DNA of 64,000 nucleotides from Devosia epidermidihirudinis (GCF_000971295.1 NZ_LANJ01000011.1:186001-250000); one strand, 5' to 3'. Shown: positions 24,052-34,913, numbered from the stretch's first letter. A program made the numbers and translations. The notes: generated by a model from the letters alone, not told the origin.

Positions 24052-25385
24052 CGACGCTTGCCTCCTCCAAGACGGGACTTCTTGACGAGTCCCTCATACT
24101 GCTGAGCAATCAGATGGCTCTGGATCTGGCTAACCGTATCCAGCGTCACCGTCACCATAATCAGCAGAGAAGTACCGCCGATGAACTGGCTGACAGCCAG
24201 CTGGTTGTGAACAATTTCCGGGATCAACGCGACAACCGTCAGGTAGAGCGCGCCAACCACAGTAATACGCGTCAGCACGTAGTCGATGTGCTGGGCCGTC
24301 CGCTCACCCGGGCGAATACCCGGAATGAAGCCGCCGGAGCGCTTGAGGTTGTCCGCGGTTTCCTGCGGGTTGAAGACGATCGCGGTGTAGAAAAACGCGA
24401 AGAAGATGATGAAGAAGGCGAACAGAGCCAGATAAAGCGGCTGACCGCGACCCAGCAGAGCCGTCACCACCTGCAGCCACTGCGGTGCATTCCCCTGCGC
24501 CGCAAAGGACGCAATGGTAGCCGGCAGAAGCAGAAGCGACGAACCAAAGATCACCGGGATAACGCCCGAGGTGTTCAGCTTCAGTGGCAGGTGCGAGGTA
24601 TCGCCCTGGAACATCTTGTTGCCGACCTGGCGCTTTGGATACTGGATCAGCAGACGACGCTGAGCGCGTTCAAAGAACACGATACCCGCAATCACCACCA
24701 GAGCGAGCACGAGGACACCAAAGCCAGCCAGAGCAGGCAGCGCCCCAGTACGGCTGAGTTCCAGCGTCTGGACGATTGTCGTTGGCAGGTTTGCCACGAT
24801 ACCAGCAAAAATGATCAACGAAATGCCGTTGCCCACGCCACGTGCCGTGATCTGCTCACCGAGCCACATCAGGAACATGGTGCCGCCGACCAGTGTAATC
24901 ACGGTCGAGATGCGGAAGAACCAGCCTGGGTTCAGAACGACGCCCTGGCTTGCTTCCAGGCCAACGGCAATGCCGTATGCCTGAACGGCGCAGAACACGA
25001 CCGCCAGATAGCGGGTGTACTGGTTCATCTTGCGGCGGCCGGACTCACCCTCCTTCTTGAGGGCTTCGAGGCGTGGCGATGCCGTAGCTACCACCTGCAC
25101 CACGATCGACGCGGTAATGTATGGGATCAGGTTCAGCGCAAAGATCGCCATACGCTCAACGGCGCCACCGGCGAACATGTTGAACATACCAATGATGCCC
25201 TGCTGCGACTGTTCAAAAGTCGCGCGGAAGGCATCTGGATCAATACCCGGAACCGGAATGAAGGTACCCAGCCGATAAACAAGCAGCGCGCCCAGTGTGA
25301 ACCAGATGCGCTGCTGCAGGGCCTTCGCCTTCGAAAAGGTCGAGAAATTTAAATTACGTGCCAGCTGTTCGGCTGCGGACGCCAT
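24048..25385 (-). CDS. secY: Preprotein translocase subunit SecY
   Basis: A 445-residue channel subunit of the Sec translocon in the inner membrane. Ten membrane segments are visible. Family motifs include RLGTFIPVPGIDPDAF (plug and TM1 region), YITASIVVQV (TM2 pore ring), the cytoplasmic loop RRLLIQYPKRQVGN with the ribosome/SecA-binding Arg, and IRPGERTAQHIDYVLTRIT in the last cytoplasmic loop. It lies 128 bases after rplO and couples to adk. Its partner SecE is in the same window at 52252-52446; secG is not. Confidence 0.97.
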   Translation of the reverse strand: MASAAEQLARNLNFSTFSKAKALQQRIWFTLGALLVYRLGTFIPVPGIDPDAFRATFEQSQQGIIGMFNMFAGGAVERMAIFALNLIPYITASIVVQVVATASPRLEALKKEGESGRRKMNQYTRYLAVVFCAVQAYGIAVGLEASQGVVLNPGWFFRISTVITLVGGTMFLMWLGEQITARGVGNGISLIIFAGIVANLPTTIVQTLELSRTGALPALAGFGVLVLALVVIAGIVFFERAQRRLLIQYPKRQVGNKMFQGDTSHLPLKLNTSGVIPVIFGSSLLLLPATIASFAAQGNAPQWLQVVTALLGRGQPLYLALFAFFIIFFAFFYTAIVFNPQETADNLKRSGGFIPGIRPGERTAQHIDYVLTRITVVGALYLTVVALIPEIVHNQLAVSQFIGGTSLLIMVTVTLDTVSQIQSHLIAQQYEGLVKKSRLGGGKRR

Positions 25386-25513
25386 GTATCGCTCCCTATG
25401 GCTTCAAGGCCAGGTGCGCTCGGAGCGGGTCGGACGCAGACCCGTCTGCAGTCCTAGCGCAACAAACCAAAAAAAGGCGCACCCAACCAATGGCCGGGTG
25501 CGCCAAGCCGAAA

Positions 25514-26014
25514 TTAACCGGCGTATGGAGTCTTCTTCCACGGCGCCTTAGCCGGGATGAGATCGATCTTGCCACCAGCAGCTTCGATAGCCGCAGTTGC
25601 ACCAGCCGTAGCGTAGTTGACGTTAAACGTCACCTTCTTGGAGGTGAAACCGGCCGAACCGATCAGGCGGACGCCGTCCTTTGGACGACGGATAACGCGA
25701 GCAGCGATCAGCGCAGCAGCGTCGATCACAGCAGTCGCATCGAGCTTGCCGGCATCGATGTATGCCTGGAGACGGTCAATGCGGACCTCGTTCCAGTCAC
25801 CTGGATTGAGTGCATTGAAGCCGCGCTTTGGCATACGCATGTGAAGGGGCATCTGGCCGCCTTCAAAGCCGTTGATTGCAACGCCCGAGCGTGCAGTCTG
25901 GCCCTTGCCGCCACGACCACCGGTCTTGCCCTTACCCGAACCGATACCGCGGCCTACGCGGATACGGACCTTGTTGGCACCGGGATTGTCACGAAGTTCG
26001 TTCAAACGAGTCAT
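25514..26014 (-). CDS. rplO: 50S ribosomal protein L15
   Basis: A 166-residue large-subunit assembly protein. The Gly-rich N-terminal extension, [22 protein letters not shown], interacts with 23S r[22 protein letters not shown] is the family signature and [22 protein letters not shown] closes the globular part. The C-terminal end KKTPYAG is a short extra tail typical of alphaproteobacteria. Fifteen bases after rpmD, before secY. Confidence 0.97.
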   Translation of the reverse strand: MTRLNELRDNPGANKVRIRVGRGIGSGKGKTGGRGGKGQTARSGVAINGFEGGQMPLHMRMPKRGFNALNPGDWNEVRIDRLQAYIDAGKLDATAVIDAAALIAARVIRRPKDGVRLIGSAGFTSKKVTFNVNYATAGATAAIEAAGGKIDLIPAKAPWKKTPYAG

Positions 26015-26028
26015 TGATCGCTCTCCCC

Positions 26029-26217
26029 TTACTCGCCGACGACGCGGACGAGGTGCGGAAGCTTGTTGATCATGCCACGAACTTCTGGCGTATCGATCAG
26101 CTCGCGCTGCTTGTTCATCTTATTCAGCCCGAGACCGATCAGGGTCGCGCGCTGCACTTTGTCGCGGCGGATGGGCGAACCATACTGCTCAACGATAAGG
26201 GTTTTCTTCTCAGCCAT
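26029..26217 (-). CDS. rpmD: 50S ribosomal protein L30
   Basis: A 62-residue large-subunit protein. [20 protein letters not shown] followed by [20 protein letters not shown] is the diagnostic core, and [15 protein letters not shown] the end. Small, single-domain alpha/beta fold. Twenty-four bases after rpsE and fifteen before rplO in the spc operon. This gene is absent in some bacterial groups, so its presence here is informative. Confidence 0.95.
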   Translation of the reverse strand: MAEKKTLIVEQYGSPIRRDKVQRATLIGLGLNKMNKQRELIDTPEVRGMINKLPHLVRVVGE

Positions 26218-26241
26218 TTTGTTTCTCCGTCCTCAGCCGGA

Positions 26242-26775
26242 TCAAGCTTCGACTGCAGTCTCGCCGCGGCGAGCCTGGAGTTCCGAAACCTTGAGACCGC
26301 GGCGGGCCGCAACCGAGCGTGGGCTGTCAACGCGCTTGAGCGCATCGAAAGTTGCCCGCACCATGTTGTATGGGTTTGCAGTGCCCTGCGACTTGGCAAC
26401 GATGTCGTTGATGCCAAGCGTTTCGAACACAGCGCGCATCGGACCACCGGCGATGATACCGGTACCTGGCACTGCTGCACGCAGGATGACCTTGCCGGCG
26501 CCGTGGCGGCCGTGCACGTCGTGGTGCAACGTACGCGCATCGCGCAGCGGAACGCGGATCATCTGGCGCTTGGCCTGCTCGGTAGCCTTGCGGATTGCTT
26601 CTGGCACTTCACGTGCCTTGCCATGACCAAAGCCAACGCGGCCCTTCTGGTCACCAACAACGACGAGTGCTGCGAAGCCGAAGCGACGACCACCCTTAAC
26701 AACCTTGGCCACGCGGTTGATGTGGACAAGGCGATCGACGAATTCGCTTTCGCGTTCTTGAACGTCTCTGCTCAT
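26242..26775 (-). CDS. rpsE: 30S ribosomal protein S5
   Basis: A 177-residue small-subunit protein at the mRNA entry and decoding-fidelity region. [20 protein letters not shown] is the N-terminal double-stranded-RNA-binding fold and [20 protein letters not shown] its signature. The C-terminal half has [20 protein letters not shown] and [20 protein letters not shown]. The spectinomycin loop ([16 protein letters not shown]) shows the usual wild-type Gly and Arg residues. Spc operon, 21 bases after rplR. Confidence 0.97.
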   Translation of the reverse strand: MSRDVQERESEFVDRLVHINRVAKVVKGGRRFGFAALVVVGDQKGRVGFGHGKAREVPEAIRKATEQAKRQMIRVPLRDARTLHHDVHGRHGAGKVILRAAVPGTGIIAGGPMRAVFETLGINDIVAKSQGTANPYNMVRATFDALKRVDSPRSVAARRGLKVSELQARRGETAVEA

Positions 26776-26796
26776 AATATTTTCCTCAGCCGCGCG

Positions 26797-27159
26797 TTAG
26801 AACTGCAGGCCGCCCTCACGGGCAGCGTCTGCGAGGGCCTTAACACGGCCATGATAGATATACGACCCACGGTCGAAGATGACTTCGGCAACACCGGCCT
26901 TGGTGGCGCGCTCAGCGATCAGCTTGCCAATGGCAGCTGCTGCTTCTGCGGTTGCGCCATTCTTGACGGTTGCCTTGACATCGCTGTCGAGCGTCGAAGC
27001 AGCGGCCAGCGTACGGCCGTTTGCGTCGTCGATAACCTGGGCGTAGATATTTTTGTCCGAACGGAAAACCGACAGACGCGGACGACCGAAGGCACGAGCC
27101 TTGAGCGCCTTGCGAACACGAGCCTTGCGGCGTTCCGCACCTTTTGCACTGATAGCCAT
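26797..27159 (-). CDS. rplR: 50S ribosomal protein L18
   Basis: A 120-residue protein that binds 5S rRNA with L5 and helps attach it to the central protuberance. The basic N-terminus ([20 protein letters not shown]) and [20 protein letters not shown] are diagnostic; the end [24 protein letters not shown] is invariant in bacteria. Twelve bases after rplF. Confidence 0.97.
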   Translation of the reverse strand: MAISAKGAERRKARVRKALKARAFGRPRLSVFRSDKNIYAQVIDDANGRTLAAASTLDSDVKATVKNGATAEAAAAIGKLIAERATKAGVAEVIFDRGSYIYHGRVKALADAAREGGLQF

Positions 27160-27171
27160 TGCAGGCGCTCC

Positions 27172-27705
27172 TTACTTCTTCTTGCCTTCTTTGCGGAAGA
27201 CGAACTCGCCCGCATAACGTACACCCTTGCCCTTATAGGGCTCGGGCTTGCGCCATGCGCGAATATCCGCCGCAACTTGGCCAACCTGCTGCTTGTCGAT
27301 ACCAGTAACGACGATCTCCGTCGGCACTGGGACAGCGAGCGTGATTCCCTTAGGGGCTTCGTAGATCACTTCGTGGCTGAACCCAAGCGAAAGCTTGACG
27401 TCTTTGCCCTGCAAGGCAGCGCGATAGCCCACGCCCTGGATTGCCAGCTTCTTTTCGAAGCCAGCCGAAACACCGGTGACCATGTTCTGGATCAGTGCAC
27501 GGGTTGTACCCCAGGCAGCACGAGCCTGACGCGAGTCGTTAGCTGGCGAGACGATGAGGCCTTCAGCCGCATTCTCGACATTGACCACATCCATGAGCTC
27601 GATGCTCAGTTCGCCCTTAGGGCCCTTGGCGGTGACGGTACGACCATTGATCGTAACCGTAACGCCGCTCACCGGTGCAACCGGTTGTTTGCCAGTACGT
27701 GACAT
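27172..27705 (-). CDS. rplF: 50S ribosomal protein L6
   Basis: A 177-residue, two-domain protein near the elongation-factor binding site. Domain 1 has [20 protein letters not shown]; domain 2 has [20 protein letters not shown] and the end signature [20 protein letters not shown]. The C-terminus is Lys-rich. Spc operon, 40 bases after rpsH. Confidence 0.97.
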   Translation of the reverse strand: MSRTGKQPVAPVSGVTVTINGRTVTAKGPKGELSIELMDVVNVENAAEGLIVSPANDSRQARAAWGTTRALIQNMVTGVSAGFEKKLAIQGVGYRAALQGKDVKLSLGFSHEVIYEAPKGITLAVPVPTEIVVTGIDKQQVGQVAADIRAWRKPEPYKGKGVRYAGEFVFRKEGKKK

Positions 27706-27745
27706 TCTAACTTCTATCCTTGAGTAATCGTCTTACCGCGTCTTC

Positions 27746-28144
27746 TTAGAAGACGCGGCAGAGTACCTCGCCACCAACATTGGCAGCCTTGGCTTCGTGG
27801 TCGGCCATCACACCCTTAGGCGTAGACAGAATCGACACACCGAGACCGTTGGCAACCTGCGGTATATTCTTCACGGAAGCGTAAACGCGACGGCCGGGAC
27901 GCGAAACGCGTTCGATCGTGCGGATAACACCGACTTCATCCGAGTACTTCAATTCGATTTCGTACTCGGAAGCACCGTTCTCGAACTTCGTCTCCGAATA
28001 GCCGCGGATGAAACCCTCGGACTGGAGAACGTCCAGCACGCGACCGCGAAGGGTCGAAGCTGGGGTCGAAACGGAATTCTTGCGACGCATCTGGGCGTTG
28101 CGGATGCGGGTCAGCATATCGCCGATTGGATCGGAAAAGCTCAT
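27746..28144 (-). CDS. rpsH: 30S ribosomal protein S8
   Basis: A 132-residue primary 16S rRNA-binding protein of the platform. [21 protein letters not shown] opens the protein; [21 protein letters not shown] and the end [20 protein letters not shown] are the family marks. In E. coli it represses the spc operon by binding its mRNA; whether this occurs here is unknown. Follows rpsN by twelve bases. Confidence 0.97.
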   Translation of the reverse strand: MSFSDPIGDMLTRIRNAQMRRKNSVSTPASTLRGRVLDVLQSEGFIRGYSETKFENGASEYEIELKYSDEVGVIRTIERVSRPGRRVYASVKNIPQVANGLGVSILSTPKGVMADHEAKAANVGGEVLCRVF

Positions 28145-28156
28145 CTTACGTTCTCC

Positions 28157-28462
28157 TTACCAGCTCGACTTCACGAGACCCGGGATCTGGCCCAGGTTGC
28201 CAAGCTGGCGCAGAGCGATACGGCTCAGCTTAAGCTTGCGATAAAAGCCGCGTGGGCGACCGGAAACTTCACAACGGTTGCGGATACGCACCTTTGCGGA
28301 GTTACGTGGAAGCTCAGCAAGCTTGAGCTGAGCTGCGAAACGCTGGTCAGCCGCGATCGACTGGTCCTTGGTCGCTGCCTTGAGGGCAGCACGCTTTGCG
28401 GCGTACTGCTTGACAAGCGCGCGACGCTTTTCGTTTTTAACTGTGGAGCTGGTCTTTGCCAT
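28157..28462 (-). CDS. rpsN: 30S ribosomal protein S14 (zinc-independent form)
   Basis: A 101-residue small-subunit head protein. The length and the lack of paired CxxC motifs identify the long, zinc-free type; only one Cys is present. The conserved C-terminal half reads [20 protein letters not shown] then [18 protein letters not shown]. It lies 30 bases after rplE and before rpsH, its standard place. Confidence 0.97.
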   Translation of the reverse strand: MAKTSSTVKNEKRRALVKQYAAKRAALKAATKDQSIAADQRFAAQLKLAELPRNSAKVRIRNRCEVSGRPRGFYRKLKLSRIALRQLGNLGQIPGLVKSSW

Positions 28463-28492
28463 GTCCTGGTCCTTTTTCCCTTCCCTATCCGC

Positions 28493-29050
28493 TTATGCGC
28501 GGAATGGGAAGTTGAATGCCTTAAGCAGCGCGCGCGCCTCATCATCGGTCTTGGCCGTCGTGGTGATCACGATGTCCATGCCCCAAACCTGATCGATCTG
28601 ATCGTAGTTGATTTCGGGGAAAATGATGTGTTCCTTGATGCCCATGGCGTAGTTGCCACGACCGTCAAAGGAATTTGGGTTGAGGCCGCGGAAGTCGCGG
28701 ACGCGAGGCAGTGCGATGTTCACGAGACGGTCAAGAAACTCGTACATACGAGTCTTGCGCAGCGTCACCTTCACACCCAGAGGCATGTCTTCACGAACCT
28801 TGAAGCCGGCGATCGACTTGCGAGCATAGGTGATCACTGGCTTCTGGCCGGCGATGCGTTCCATCTCGGCAGCAGCCGTCTTCACCTTCTTGGTGTCGTT
28901 TACCGCTTCACCAACGCCCATGTTCAGCACGATCTTGTCGAGCTTTGGGAGTTCCATGGTGTTCTTGTAGGAAAACTGCTCCTGCAAGATCTTGCGGATG
29001 TTGTCTTCGTACTCCGTACGAAGACGTGGAACGTAAGCTGTATCAGCCAT
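28493..29050 (-). CDS. rplE: 50S ribosomal protein L5
   Basis: A 185-residue protein of the central protuberance that binds 5S rRNA and contacts P-site t[42 protein letters not shown] and [20 protein letters not shown] are diagnostic, with the end [20 protein letters not shown]. Its ATG lies eight bases inside the end of rplX, so the two frames overlap and should be translationally coupled. Confidence 0.97.
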   Translation of the reverse strand: MADTAYVPRLRTEYEDNIRKILQEQFSYKNTMELPKLDKIVLNMGVGEAVNDTKKVKTAAAEMERIAGQKPVITYARKSIAGFKVREDMPLGVKVTLRKTRMYEFLDRLVNIALPRVRDFRGLNPNSFDGRGNYAMGIKEHIIFPEINYDQIDQVWGMDIVITTTAKTDDEARALLKAFNFPFRA

Positions 29051-29354
29051 CGATCGAATCTCCGGTCGACTTGGCGACGCGCGTCTTCACGCCGTCCTTG
29101 ATCTGGAAACCGACGCGCGATGGCTTGCCATCCTTGTCGGCGATCGCGAGATTGGACAGATGGATCGGCGCTTCCTTGGTGAAGATGCCAGCATCGGTCG
29201 ACGCGGTCTGCTTGGTGTGGCGACGAACAAGGTTGATACCCTGCACGAGAGCCTTGGTTTCGGTCGGAATGACTGACAAGACCTGACCGGTCTTGCCCTT
29301 GTCCTTGCCTGCCAGGACGACGACTTTGTCGCCCTTCTTAATCTTGGCGGCCAT
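29043..29354 (-). CDS. rplX: 50S ribosomal protein L24
   Basis: A 103-residue assembly-initiator protein that binds the 5' end of 23S rRNA. The KOW motif is visible as [32 protein letters not shown] and [20 protein letters not shown] follow. One-base overlap (TAATG) with rplN upstream and eight-base overlap with rplE downstream. Confidence 0.96.
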   Translation of the reverse strand: MAAKIKKGDKVVVLAGKDKGKTGQVLSVIPTETKALVQGINLVRRHTKQTASTDAGIFTKEAPIHLSNLAIADKDGKPSRVGFQIKDGVKTRVAKSTGDSIDG

Positions 29355-29722
29355 TACAGCACCTCTGGAGCGAGCGAGATGATCTTCATGTGGTTCTTGG
29401 CACGAAGCTCGCGCGGAACTGGTCCGAAGATACGGGTGCCGATCGGCTCTTTCTGATTGTTGATCAGAACCGCGGCGTTCTTGTCGAAGCGGATGACGGT
29501 GCCATCTGGACGACGGATGTCGAACGCGGTGCGAACGACCACGGCCTTCATGACCTGGCCCTTCTTGACACGACCGCGCGGAATTGCATCCTTTACGGAG
29601 ACGACGATGATGTCGCCAACCGAAGCGTACTTGCGGTGAGAGCCGCCGAGTACCTTAATGCACATGACTCGCTTGGCGCCGGAGTTGTCGGCGACATCGA
29701 GATTGGACTGCATCTGGATCAT
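29354..29722 (-). CDS. rplN: 50S ribosomal protein L14
   Basis: A 122-residue beta-barrel protein at the subunit interface. [20 protein letters not shown] is the near-invariant opening; [21 protein letters not shown] and [20 protein letters not shown] are further signatures. Overlaps rpsQ by four bases and rplX by one base. First gene of the classical spc operon, here with no gap after the S10 operon. Confidence 0.97.
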   Translation of the reverse strand: MIQMQSNLDVADNSGAKRVMCIKVLGGSHRKYASVGDIIVVSVKDAIPRGRVKKGQVMKAVVVRTAFDIRRPDGTVIRFDKNAAVLINNQKEPIGTRIFGPVPRELRAKNHMKIISLAPEVL

Positions 29723-29976
29723 GGCTTAGCGCCTTCCTGCTGAGCCGCACCCTGAACAAGCGTCCAGCGCTTGTTCTTAGAGATTGGTGCACATTCTTCG
29801 ATCCAGACGATCTGGCCAACCTTGGCCACGTTGGTTTCGTCGTGTGCGTGGTACTTCTTGGAGCGGCGAACCGTCTTCTTCATCACCGGATGCGTGAAAC
29901 GGCGCTCAACGCGCACCACGACCGTCTTTTCATTGGCGTCGGAGACTACAGTCCCCTGCAATACGCGCTTTGGCAT
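29719..29976 (-). CDS. rpsQ: 30S ribosomal protein S17
   Basis: An 85-residue primary 16S rRNA-binding protein. [40 protein letters not shown] and the conserved HAHDETN motif are diagnostic; [19 protein letters not shown] closes the OB fold. Last gene of the S10 operon, overlapping rplN by four bases and following rpmC by twelve. Confidence 0.97.
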   Translation of the reverse strand: MPKRVLQGTVVSDANEKTVVVRVERRFTHPVMKKTVRRSKKYHAHDETNVAKVGQIVWIEECAPISKNKRWTLVQGAAQQEGAKP

Positions 29977-29988
29977 GGTCGCGGCTCC

Positions 29989-30183
29989 TTACTTCGCTGC
30001 GTTCTTTTCGGCCAGGATAGTCTTGACCCGCGCGATATCGCGGCGGACCTTCTTCACCTGGGCCGGCTTTTCCAGCTGCTGGGTAGCACGCTGGAAACGC
30101 AGATTGAACTGTTCTTTTTTCAGGTCGACGAGCTGATCCTTCAGTTCGTCTGCGGTCTTGCTCCGCACATCACTGGCTTTCAT
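29989..30183 (-). CDS. rpmC: 50S ribosomal protein L29
   Basis: A 64-residue, two-helix protein at the exit tunnel rim, part of the docking site for SRP and trigger factor. [20 protein letters not shown] and [20 protein letters not shown] are typical. The ATG at 30183 is preferred over a TTG two codons upstream because AGGA lies eight bases before it. Followed by rpsQ after twelve bases. Confidence 0.95.
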   Translation of the reverse strand: MKASDVRSKTADELKDQLVDLKKEQFNLRFQRATQQLEKPAQVKKVRRDIARVKTILAEKNAAK

Positions 30184-30194
30184 GCTCAACGTCC

Positions 30195-30608
30195 TTAGTC
30201 GGCAATGCGGGTAACAACCCGCGTCATGATCGGGAGCTTCATTGCGCCGAGACGCAGGGCTTCCTTGGCAACGTCTTCTGGGACGCCGTCGATCTCGAAA
30301 ACGATACGACCTGGCTTCACACGAGCGGCCCAGAATTCAACAGAACCCTTGCCCTTACCCATACGAACTTCAGTCGGCTTCTTGGACACTGGCAGATCCG
30401 GGAAAATACGGATCCAAACACGGCCCTGACGCTTCATTTCGCGAGTGATCGCGCGGCGAGCCGCTTCGATCTGGCGAGCAGTGACGCGCTCTGGTTCGGT
30501 TGCCTTCAAGGCGTACTGGCCAAAAGCCAGATCGGTGCCGCCCTTGGCTACGCCATGGATGCGGCCCTTGTGAGCCTTGCGGAACTTGGTCTTCTTAGGT
30601 TGCAGCAT
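30195..30608 (-). CDS. rplP: 50S ribosomal protein L16
   Basis: A 137-residue protein near the A site and 5S r[22 protein letters not shown], the [25 protein letters not shown] middle and the signature [20 protein letters not shown] are diagnostic. Arg81-region residues (MGKGKG neighbourhood), where hydroxylation occurs in E. coli, are conserved. Sixteen bases after rpsC. Confidence 0.97.
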   Translation of the reverse strand: MLQPKKTKFRKAHKGRIHGVAKGGTDLAFGQYALKATEPERVTARQIEAARRAITREMKRQGRVWIRIFPDLPVSKKPTEVRMGKGKGSVEFWAARVKPGRIVFEIDGVPEDVAKEALRLGAMKLPIMTRVVTRIAD

Positions 30609-30624
30609 AATGAACTAAACCTTC

Positions 30625-31365
30625 TTATGCGCGTTCGCGGTCGCGGTCGCCACGCTCACGGCGAGGCTCGCGTTCGGCGCGGACGCCACCCTGGTCAGCA
30701 CCCTCGGTGGCACGACGCTCATGCGCAGTGGGATCATGCTCAAGGACTTCGCCCTTGAAGACCCAAACCTTGATACCAATGATGCCGTACGTGGTAGCGG
30801 CTTCGGCTGTGCCGTAGTCGATATCAGCACGCAGCGTGTGCAGTGGAACGCGACCTTCGCGGTACCATTCGGTACGAGCGATGTCGGCGCCACCGAGACG
30901 GCCACCAACGTTCACGCGGATGCCACCAGCGCCCATACGGATCGCGGTCTGCACAGCACGCTTCATGGCGCGACGGAATGCCACACGGCGTTCCAGCTGC
31001 TGGGCGATGCCCTGGGCAACGAGAGTCGCATCGGTTTCCGGCTTGCGCACTTCAACGATGTTGATGTGCACTTCGCTGTCGGTGAACTTCTTCACCTTGG
31101 CGCGGATCTTGTCGATGTCTGCGCCCTTCTTGCCGATCACGATGCCCGGACGAGCAGTGTGGATCGACACGCGGCACTTGCGGTGCGGACGCTCGATGAC
31201 GATCTTGGACACTGCTGCTGCCTTGAGGTCTTCAAGCAGCATGGTGCGGATCTTCAGGTCTTCCTGAAGCAGCGTGCCGTATTCGCCCTTGTTGGCGTAC
31301 CAGCGGCTGTCCCACGTACGGTTGATGCCGAGACGGAAGCCGATTGGATTGATCTTCTGGCCCAT
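30625..31365 (-). CDS. rpsC: 30S ribosomal protein S3
   Basis: A 246-residue protein at the mRNA entry with helicase-assisting basic residues. [20 protein letters not shown] opens it; the KH-type motif is [19 protein letters not shown]; the C-terminal domain has [20 protein letters not shown] and [21 protein letters not shown] charged Arg/Glu-rich tail of about 30 residues (ending RDRERA) extends beyond the E. coli length, as seen in related alphaproteobacteria. Overlaps rplV by one base. Confidence 0.97.
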   Translation of the reverse strand: MGQKINPIGFRLGINRTWDSRWYANKGEYGTLLQEDLKIRTMLLEDLKAAAVSKIVIERPHRKCRVSIHTARPGIVIGKKGADIDKIRAKVKKFTDSEVHINIVEVRKPETDATLVAQGIAQQLERRVAFRRAMKRAVQTAIRMGAGGIRVNVGGRLGGADIARTEWYREGRVPLHTLRADIDYGTAEAATTYGIIGIKVWVFKGEVLEHDPTAHERRATEGADQGGVRAEREPRRERGDRDRERA

Positions 31366-31745
31366 TATGCGGCCTCCTCAACTTGCCGGACGACGATCGT
31401 CAGGTGCGCGAATGGCTTCTCGATACGCGAGGAGCGACCACGACCACGAGCGGTAAACCGCTTCATGACGAGCGAATTGCCCACAAAGGCTTCGGCAACG
31501 ACGAGCGCGTCGGTATCGAGACCATGATTGTTTTCGGCGTTGGCGATGGCGCTCTCGAGCACCTTCTTTACCTGGCCGGAGATGCGCTTGTGGCTGAACT
31601 CGAGATCGGCCAGAGCCTTCTCTACCTTCTTGCCACGGATCAGCTGAGCCAGAAGGTTGAGCTTCTGTGGGCTGATGCGCAGCATGCGCAGCACAGCCTT
31701 GGCTTCGTTGTCCTTGAGCGCGCGCTGGGTTTTTGGCTTGCCCAT
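31365..31745 (-). CDS. rplV: 50S ribosomal protein L22
   Basis: A 126-residue protein with a long beta hairpin lining the exit tunnel. The ATG at 31745 starts [20 protein letters not shown]; a longer frame from 31778 would run into rps[21 protein letters not shown] and the hairpin/end region [22 protein letters not shown] are diagnostic. No deletion is seen in the tunnel hairpin of the kind that gives macrolide resistance. One base follows the rpsS stop; it overlaps rpsC by one base. Confidence 0.96.
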   Translation of the reverse strand: MGKPKTQRALKDNEAKAVLRMLRISPQKLNLLAQLIRGKKVEKALADLEFSHKRISGQVKKVLESAIANAENNHGLDTDALVVAEAFVGNSLVMKRFTARGRGRSSRIEKPFAHLTIVVRQVEEAA

Positions 31746-31746
31746 C

Positions 31747-32025
31747 TTACTTCCTCTTGGCCTTCTTGTCGGCCGCATGACCGTAATACGTACGGGTCGG
31801 TGCGAATTCGCCGAACTTGTGGCCGATCATGTCTTCGGTGACGCTAACCGGTACGTGCTTGTGGCCGTTGTGTACACCAAAGGTGATACCCACGAACTGT
31901 GGCAGAATGGTCGAGCGGCGGCTCCAGATCTTGACCACATCGTTGCGGCCAGACGCGAGGGCCTTCTCGGCCTTCTTGAGCATGTAGCCGTCGACGAACG
32001 GCCCCTTCCAGATTGAACGGGTCAT
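31747..32025 (-). CDS. rpsS: 30S ribosomal protein S19
   Basis: A 92-residue small-subunit head protein contacting A-site tRNA through its tail. [40 protein letters not shown] and the ending [19 protein letters not shown] are the family marks. It follows rplB by three bases and precedes rplV by one, within the S10 operon. Confidence 0.97.
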   Translation of the reverse strand: MTRSIWKGPFVDGYMLKKAEKALASGRNDVVKIWSRRSTILPQFVGITFGVHNGHKHVPVSVTEDMIGHKFGEFAPTRTYYGHAADKKAKRK

Positions 32026-32028
32026 CGC

Positions 32029-32868
32029 TTACCTGCCCTTCTTCACGTGACGGCTGCGAACGATGAACTTGTCCGTTGCCTTATTGCTGCGGGTCTTCTT
32101 ACCCTTAGTCGGCTTGCCCCAAGGCGTAACCGGATGACGGCCACCAGAGGTACGGCCTTCACCACCACCATGTGGGTGATCGATCGGGTTCATGGTCACG
32201 CCGCGGTTAACGGGCTTGCGACCCAACCAACGGCTACGACCGGCCTTGCCGAGCGAGGTGTTGGAGTGATCCTGGTTCGATACGGCACCAACGGTAGCAA
32301 GGCAAGTGCCGTGCACGCGACGCTGTTCACCCGAGTTCAGGCGAAGGATCGCCCAACCCTGATCGCGACCGACGTACTGGGCGTAAGCACCAGCCGAGCG
32401 AGCGACCTGGCCACCCTTGCGGGGCTTCAGCTCGATGTTGTGAACGATCGTGCCAACTGGCATGCGCTCAAGCGGCATCGAGTTGCCTGGCTTCACGTCG
32501 ACAGTGTTCATCGAGGAGATGACCTTGTCGCCGGCAGTAAGACGCTGTGGCGCAATGATGTAAGCCTGTTCACCATCTTCGTAGGTGATCAGAGCGATCC
32601 AAGCCGTACGGTTGGGATCATACTCAAGACGCTCTACGGTACCGACGACGTCAAACTTAACGCGCTTGAAGTCGATGATACGGTAGGTGCGCTTGTGACC
32701 ACCACCGCGGTGGAACGCAGTGATGCGACCACGGTTGTTACGGCCACCGGACTTGGACAGACCTTCGGTCAGGACCTTGAGCGGCTTGCCCTTCCAGAGT
32801 TCCGAACGGTCGGTCGTCACGAGGTGACGACGGCCTTCGGAAGTGGGATTGTAAGTTTTTAGAGCCAT
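32029..32868 (-). CDS. rplB: 50S ribosomal protein L2
   Basis: A 279-residue primary 23S rRNA-binding protein needed for subunit joining and peptidyl-transferase function. [20 protein letters not shown], the SH3-like centre with [20 protein letters not shown], and the C-terminal [20 protein letters not shown] with the essential His are all present. Sixteen bases after rplW; precedes rpsS by three bases. Confidence 0.98.
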   Translation of the reverse strand: MALKTYNPTSEGRRHLVTTDRSELWKGKPLKVLTEGLSKSGGRNNRGRITAFHRGGGHKRTYRIIDFKRVKFDVVGTVERLEYDPNRTAWIALITYEDGEQAYIIAPQRLTAGDKVISSMNTVDVKPGNSMPLERMPVGTIVHNIELKPRKGGQVARSAGAYAQYVGRDQGWAILRLNSGEQRRVHGTCLATVGAVSNQDHSNTSLGKAGRSRWLGRKPVNRGVTMNPIDHPHGGGEGRTSGGRHPVTPWGKPTKGKKTRSNKATDKFIVRSRHVKKGR

Positions 32869-32884
32869 TTTTGTCTCTTATCCC

Positions 32885-33178
32885 TTAGAGGCCGGTCGAA
32901 ATATCGATCGACTGGCCGTCGACGAGGGTAACAACAGCCTTCTTGACGTCGTTGCGGACACCAATCTTGCCACGGAAGCGCTTCACCTTGCCCTTGCGGA
33001 CCAGGGTGTTCACTGCCTTGACCTTGACCGAGAAAAGCTGCTCAACGGCGGCCTTGATATCGGTCTTGTTGGCATCAATCGCCACGTCGAAAACGACCTG
33101 GTTATTTTCCGAAGCCATCGTCGACTTTTCAGTCACGACTGGATTGCGGATGATGTCGTAAGCGCTGAGCTTGTTCAT
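32885..33178 (-). CDS. rplW: 50S ribosomal protein L23
   Basis: A 97-residue exit-tunnel protein and the main docking site for trigger factor and [23 protein letters not shown] opens it, [20 protein letters not shown] follows, then [20 protein letters not shown]. The Glu of VTEKST region and the trigger-factor loop are typical. Start overlaps the rplD stop by four bases. Confidence 0.97.
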   Translation of the reverse strand: MNKLSAYDIIRNPVVTEKSTMASENNQVVFDVAIDANKTDIKAAVEQLFSVKVKAVNTLVRKGKVKRFRGKIGVRNDVKKAVVTLVDGQSIDISTGL

Positions 33179-33795
33179 GCGAACCTCGCTTCCAGCGCTT
33201 CCAGCGCTGCCTTGGTCAGGACGAGCTTTTCACGCTTCAGGATCGAAACTACGTTGATCCCCTGCACTGGCAGCACGTCGATATGCGGGATGTTGCGGGC
33301 AGCCAGAGCAAAGTTCTGGTCAACAGCAGCACCGTCGATGATCAGCGCGTTCTTCCATTCCAGCTTGCCGAAAGTGGTCCGCAGCGCGGCCGTCTTTGGA
33401 GCGGAGGTGTTGACGCTGTCCAGCACGATCAGCTCGCCAGCAGCGGCCTTAGCCGACAGGGCATGCTTGAGTGCCAGGGCGCGGACCTTCTTTGGAAGAT
33501 CGATAGCATGGCTACGCGGAGTCGGACCGAATGCACGGCCACCACCACGGAACTGTGGAGCCTTGCGATCGCCATGACGTGCGCCGCCCGAGCCCTTCTG
33601 CTTCACGAACTTCTTGCCCGTGCGAACGCCTTCCGAACGATGCTTCACATCGTGCGTACCGGCCATTGCCTTGAGCTGCTGGTAACGAACCATGCGGTGC
33701 AGGATGTCCTGACGGACTTCCAGACCGAACACGTCATCAGCAAGTTCAATCTTGCCGGCAGACTTGCCGTCGAGAGTTGTAACCTGGAGTTCCAT
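33175..33795 (-). CDS. rplD: 50S ribosomal protein L4
   Basis: A 206-residue protein whose extended loop reaches the exit-tunnel constriction. The loop region reads [38 protein letters not shown] in two adjoining parts, with the macrolide-contact Lys and Gly intact. [20 protein letters not shown] and [20 protein letters not shown] are conserved. In E. coli it represses its own operon; no such site is evident here. Directly abuts rplC (no gap) and overlaps rplW by four bases. Confidence 0.96.
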   Translation of the reverse strand: MELQVTTLDGKSAGKIELADDVFGLEVRQDILHRMVRYQQLKAMAGTHDVKHRSEGVRTGKKFVKQKGSGGARHGDRKAPQFRGGGRAFGPTPRSHAIDLPKKVRALALKHALSAKAAAGELIVLDSVNTSAPKTAALRTTFGKLEWKNALIIDGAAVDQNFALAARNIPHIDVLPVQGINVVSILKREKLVLTKAALEALEARFA

Positions 33796-34497
33796 TTATT
33801 TAGCCTCTCCCGCGACGTCTGCAGCGGCCTTGAACGAACCCGGAAAGGCGGCGTTCTTCGGAGCAGGCTTCTTCACCGCGTCCTTGATCATGATCCACGC
33901 GCCCTTGGCGCCTGGAACCGAACCCTGGATCATGATCAGACCACGTTCGATGTCGGTCTTGACGACCTTCACGTTCTGCGTGGTGATGCGACGATCGCCC
34001 ATATGGCCCGGCATCTTCTTATTCTTGAAGGTCTTACCTGGGTCCTGACGACCACCGGTAGAACCGATCGAACGGTGCGACACGGACACGCCGTGCGATG
34101 CACGCAGGCCGCCGAAGTTCCAGCGCTTCATACCGCCGGCAAAACCCTTACCGATCGAAGTGCCGGTGACATCCACCAGCTGGCCTTCGACGAAATGGTC
34201 AGCCTGCAGCTGAGCGCCGACCTCGATGAGGTTGGCTTCGTCAACGCGGAATTCCGCGACATGACGCTTAGGCTCGACCTTGGCAACGGCGAACTGGCCG
34301 CGCTCTGCCTTAGTCGTGTTCTTGGCCTTAGCCTGGCCTGCGCCAAGCTGCAGCGCTACGTAGCCATCCTTATCAGCCGTCCGCTGGCCTACCACTTGGC
34401 AGTTCTGCAGCCCGAGCACCGTGACAGGCACGTGTGCGCCGTCTTCGGTGAAAATGCGGGTCATGCCCAGCTTCTGTGCGATCAATCCAGAACGCAT
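33796..34497 (-). CDS. rplC: 50S ribosomal protein L3
   Basis: A 233-residue primary 23S rRNA-binding protein reaching the peptidyl-transferase centre. [40 protein letters not shown] and [20 protein letters not shown] are diagnostic, with the [16 protein letters not shown] end. The Gln of the GGRQDPG stretch is the likely target of PrmB-type methylation. The C-terminal Ala/Lys tail is somewhat longer than in E. coli. It follows rpsJ by 81 bases. Confidence 0.97.
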   Translation of the reverse strand: MRSGLIAQKLGMTRIFTEDGAHVPVTVLGLQNCQVVGQRTADKDGYVALQLGAGQAKAKNTTKAERGQFAVAKVEPKRHVAEFRVDEANLIEVGAQLQADHFVEGQLVDVTGTSIGKGFAGGMKRWNFGGLRASHGVSVSHRSIGSTGGRQDPGKTFKNKKMPGHMGDRRITTQNVKVVKTDIERGLIMIQGSVPGAKGAWIMIKDAVKKPAPKNAAFPGSFKAAADVAGEAK

Positions 34498-34578
34498 CGG
34501 TTAGTACCTTCTCTTTTAGCGCTCAACCGGGTCATGGTTTCAGAGGACCCTTGTGTTCGGTTAGCGCGGAACTCTTAA

Positions 34579-34887
34579 TTAGAGCTTGATTTCGACGTCG
34601 ACGCCGGCGGCGAGATCGAGCTTCATCAGCGCGTCCACCGTCTGCGGTGTTGGGTCCACAATGTCAAGCAAACGCTTGTGGGTCCGAATCTCGAACTGCT
34701 CACGCGCCTTCTTATCGATATGTGGCGAGCGGTTCACGGTAAATTTGTCGATTCGCGTCGGCAGCGGGATCGGACCACGAACCTGCGCGCCGGTGCGCTT
34801 GGCCGTCGACACGATCTCGCGCGTCGAGGCGTCGAGAACGCGGTGGTCAAACGCCTTAAGGCGAATGCGAATATTCTGACCGTTCAT
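34579..34887 (-). CDS. rpsJ: 30S ribosomal protein S10 (NusE)
   Basis: A 102-residue small-subunit head protein that also acts with NusB in antitermination and couples NusG to the ribosome. [40 protein letters not shown] and [18 protein letters not shown] are family signatures. First gene of the S10 operon. Upstream, 68 bases after tuf, lies a perfect ten-base-pair hairpin that may control read-through. Confidence 0.97.
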   Translation of the reverse strand: MNGQNIRIRLKAFDHRVLDASTREIVSTAKRTGAQVRGPIPLPTRIDKFTVNRSPHIDKKAREQFEIRTHKRLLDIVDPTPQTVDALMKLDLAAGVDVEIKL

Positions 34888-34913
34888 CTTTGTAAATCCT
34901 GACGAAAATGGAT